Assembly (NCBI GenBank): GCA_020341875.1 | Contig: CP070839.1 | Location: forward strand, 90,580 to 96,687 | Direction of reading: 5' to 3' | Source of the DNA: Candidatus Zixiibacteriota bacterium | Lineage (GTDB): Bacteria > Zixibacteria > MSB-5A5 > SM1-73 | DNA: 6,108 nt | Shown: positions 5,458 to 6,108 of the stretch, one piece after another | Layout: each line of letters opens with the position of its first letter | Position numbering within the stretch: the stretch's first letter is position 1 | The notes under the pieces: model-generated | What the model was told of the DNA's origin: nothing | Seen by the model: only the letters and a program-made list of their open reading frames with translations | Database searches by the model: none | Program-made: the position numbers and the translations under genes

Positions 5458-5494
5458 CATTTGGCCTGAAGAGAATCATCCCAAAGGAGAAGAG

Positions 5495-6108
5495 ATGGCC
5501 TTTTTCCCCGCCACGAAATTTCTTGCTAACATAAGGCTGAGATACGTGGTCATCATCACGCTGCTTCTGGGTCTGATTCTATTCCTGATAGCCCTTTTCG
5601 GAATCAGACAGAGCAAGTCCAACATGCTGAGGGTGATGGAAGAGGAGGGCGCGGCTCTGCTCGAGGGGCTGATTCTGTCGAGCCAGAATACCGTGCGGGC
5701 AAATGCTTTGGTGGAAGAGTTGGTAGGGGAGAGGCTTCACGACATCGCCAGCCTCGTAAACCAGATGGAGAAAGAGGGAAGGGTGAGCAATGTCGCGTTG
5801 GAGGGCATTGTCAAGGAAAGCAATCACTCCCGAATTGATCTTGTGGACAAGAAAATGAACCTCAAGTACAGCAGTCACCTTACGGATAGGGGCATCTACG
5901 AGGACTCCACCACCTCGGTCATTCCGTCGGTGTCAAGTATAATCAGTGGAGAGGAGGAAGAGGTGGTCTTCGGCATCGAAGCCAAGACCCTCCTGGCAGA
6001 AAAAAGCTACGCTGCTGCTGTGAAAAGACTGAAGGAGACGGGCGCAGTGGTGGTGGTAGCTTCCGCCGCATATCTGGAGAGCTTCAAGGAGGAGATCGGA
6101 ATAGGTTA
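5495..6108 (+). CDS. membrane-anchored sensor protein, probably a histidine kinase (N-terminal part)
   Basis: The frame is open to the window end: 204 codons, with the 3' part missing. ATG 5495 follows AAAGGAGAAGAG, a good ribosome site. A short basic cytosolic tail (KFLANIRLRY) leads into one membrane helix at about residues 18-36 (VVIITLLLGLILFLIALFG). A predicted extracytoplasmic sensor domain follows. It opens with a coiled-coil-like helix (about 41-90, with ALLEGLILSSQNTVRANALV and LVGERLHDIASLV), passes HSRIDLVDKKMNLKYSSH (111-128), and has mixed strand/helix composition thereafter (VVFGIEA, TGAVVVVASA). This layout, uncleaved N-terminal anchor then a long helix and a Cache/PAS-like fold, is typical of sensor histidine kinases and less often of chemoreceptors or diguanylate cyclases. 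The output domain is outside the window, so the enzyme class is inferred. It lies 309 bases from the transporter and has its own promoter candidate, so it need not share a function with it. Confidence 0.7.
   Translation, partial: MAFFPATKFLANIRLRYVVIITLLLGLILFLIALFGIRQSKSNMLRVMEEEGAALLEGLILSSQNTVRANALVEELVGERLHDIASLVNQMEKEGRVSNVALEGIVKESNHSRIDLVDKKMNLKYSSHLTDRGIYEDSTTSVIPSVSSIISGEEEEVVFGIEAKTLLAEKSYAAAVKRLKETGAVVVVASAAYLESFKEEIGIG

Larger units (their letters stand above)
5186..5494. other. 309-base gap without a gene
   Basis: The first 160 bases are AT-rich repeat material (described separately). The next part, about 5350-5427, shows no convincing open frame, tRNA or riboswitch fold. A promoter-like sequence (5428-5457) and the ribosome site AAAGGAGAAGAG of the sensor gene occupy the 3' end. 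No U-tract terminator for the transporter was found. Confidence 0.55.

Noticed and set aside
5334..5534. Plus-strand open frame of 66 codons before the sensor gene
   Set aside because: It overlaps the well-supported start of the sensor gene in another frame and has no ribosome site.
5579..5878. Minus-strand open frame of 99 codons
   Set aside because: It is antisense to the sensor gene, which has a strong ribosome site, a membrane helix and a 204-codon open frame.

Overview
The window is bacterial chromosome of moderate GC. Its most diagnostic gene is prfB (release factor 2), split by the classic UGA programmed frameshift, which is a bacterial hallmark. The gene-poor gaps are full of nested palindromes and AT-rich direct and inverted repeats. 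Together with a membrane sensor protein that resembles a histidine kinase N-terminus, this suggests an uncultured, probably Gram-negative lineage (candidate phylum or deltaproteobacteria-like). That placement is inference; the window alone does not fix the taxon.

Layout. Positions 1-427 hold no gene but a run of palindromic repeat elements. On the minus strand, prfB (1848 to 738) is followed after 13 bases by a small cysteine-rich zinc-ribbon protein (724 to 428); the two look like one transcription unit driven by a promoter at about 1905-1932. Positions 1933-2166 carry two tiny minus-strand open frames that look like relics of an operon junction. On the plus strand, a near-consensus promoter (2167-2195) drives a 56-residue two-helix membrane protein. 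It is followed by a soluble protein with PRC-barrel-like, MgtE-N and paired CBS domains (about 2508-3794), and then by an Nramp-fold divalent metal transporter (3935-5185). After a repeat-laden AT-rich gap, the N-terminal 204 residues of a membrane-anchored sensor protein begin at 5495 and run off the end.

How the genes fit together. prfB is autoregulated through its own frameshift site and ends translation at UGA and UAA. The most interesting pair is the MgtE-N/CBS protein and the Nramp-fold transporter. The first is the cytosolic Mg2+-sensing half of an MgtE channel with no channel attached. The second appears to lack the TM6 methionine that biases classical Nramps toward transition metals. 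A reasonable hypothesis is a split system in which the MgtE-type sensor gates or regulates a Mg2+-type Nramp transporter. Nothing in the window looks like a phage, insertion sequence, CRISPR array or intact tRNA.
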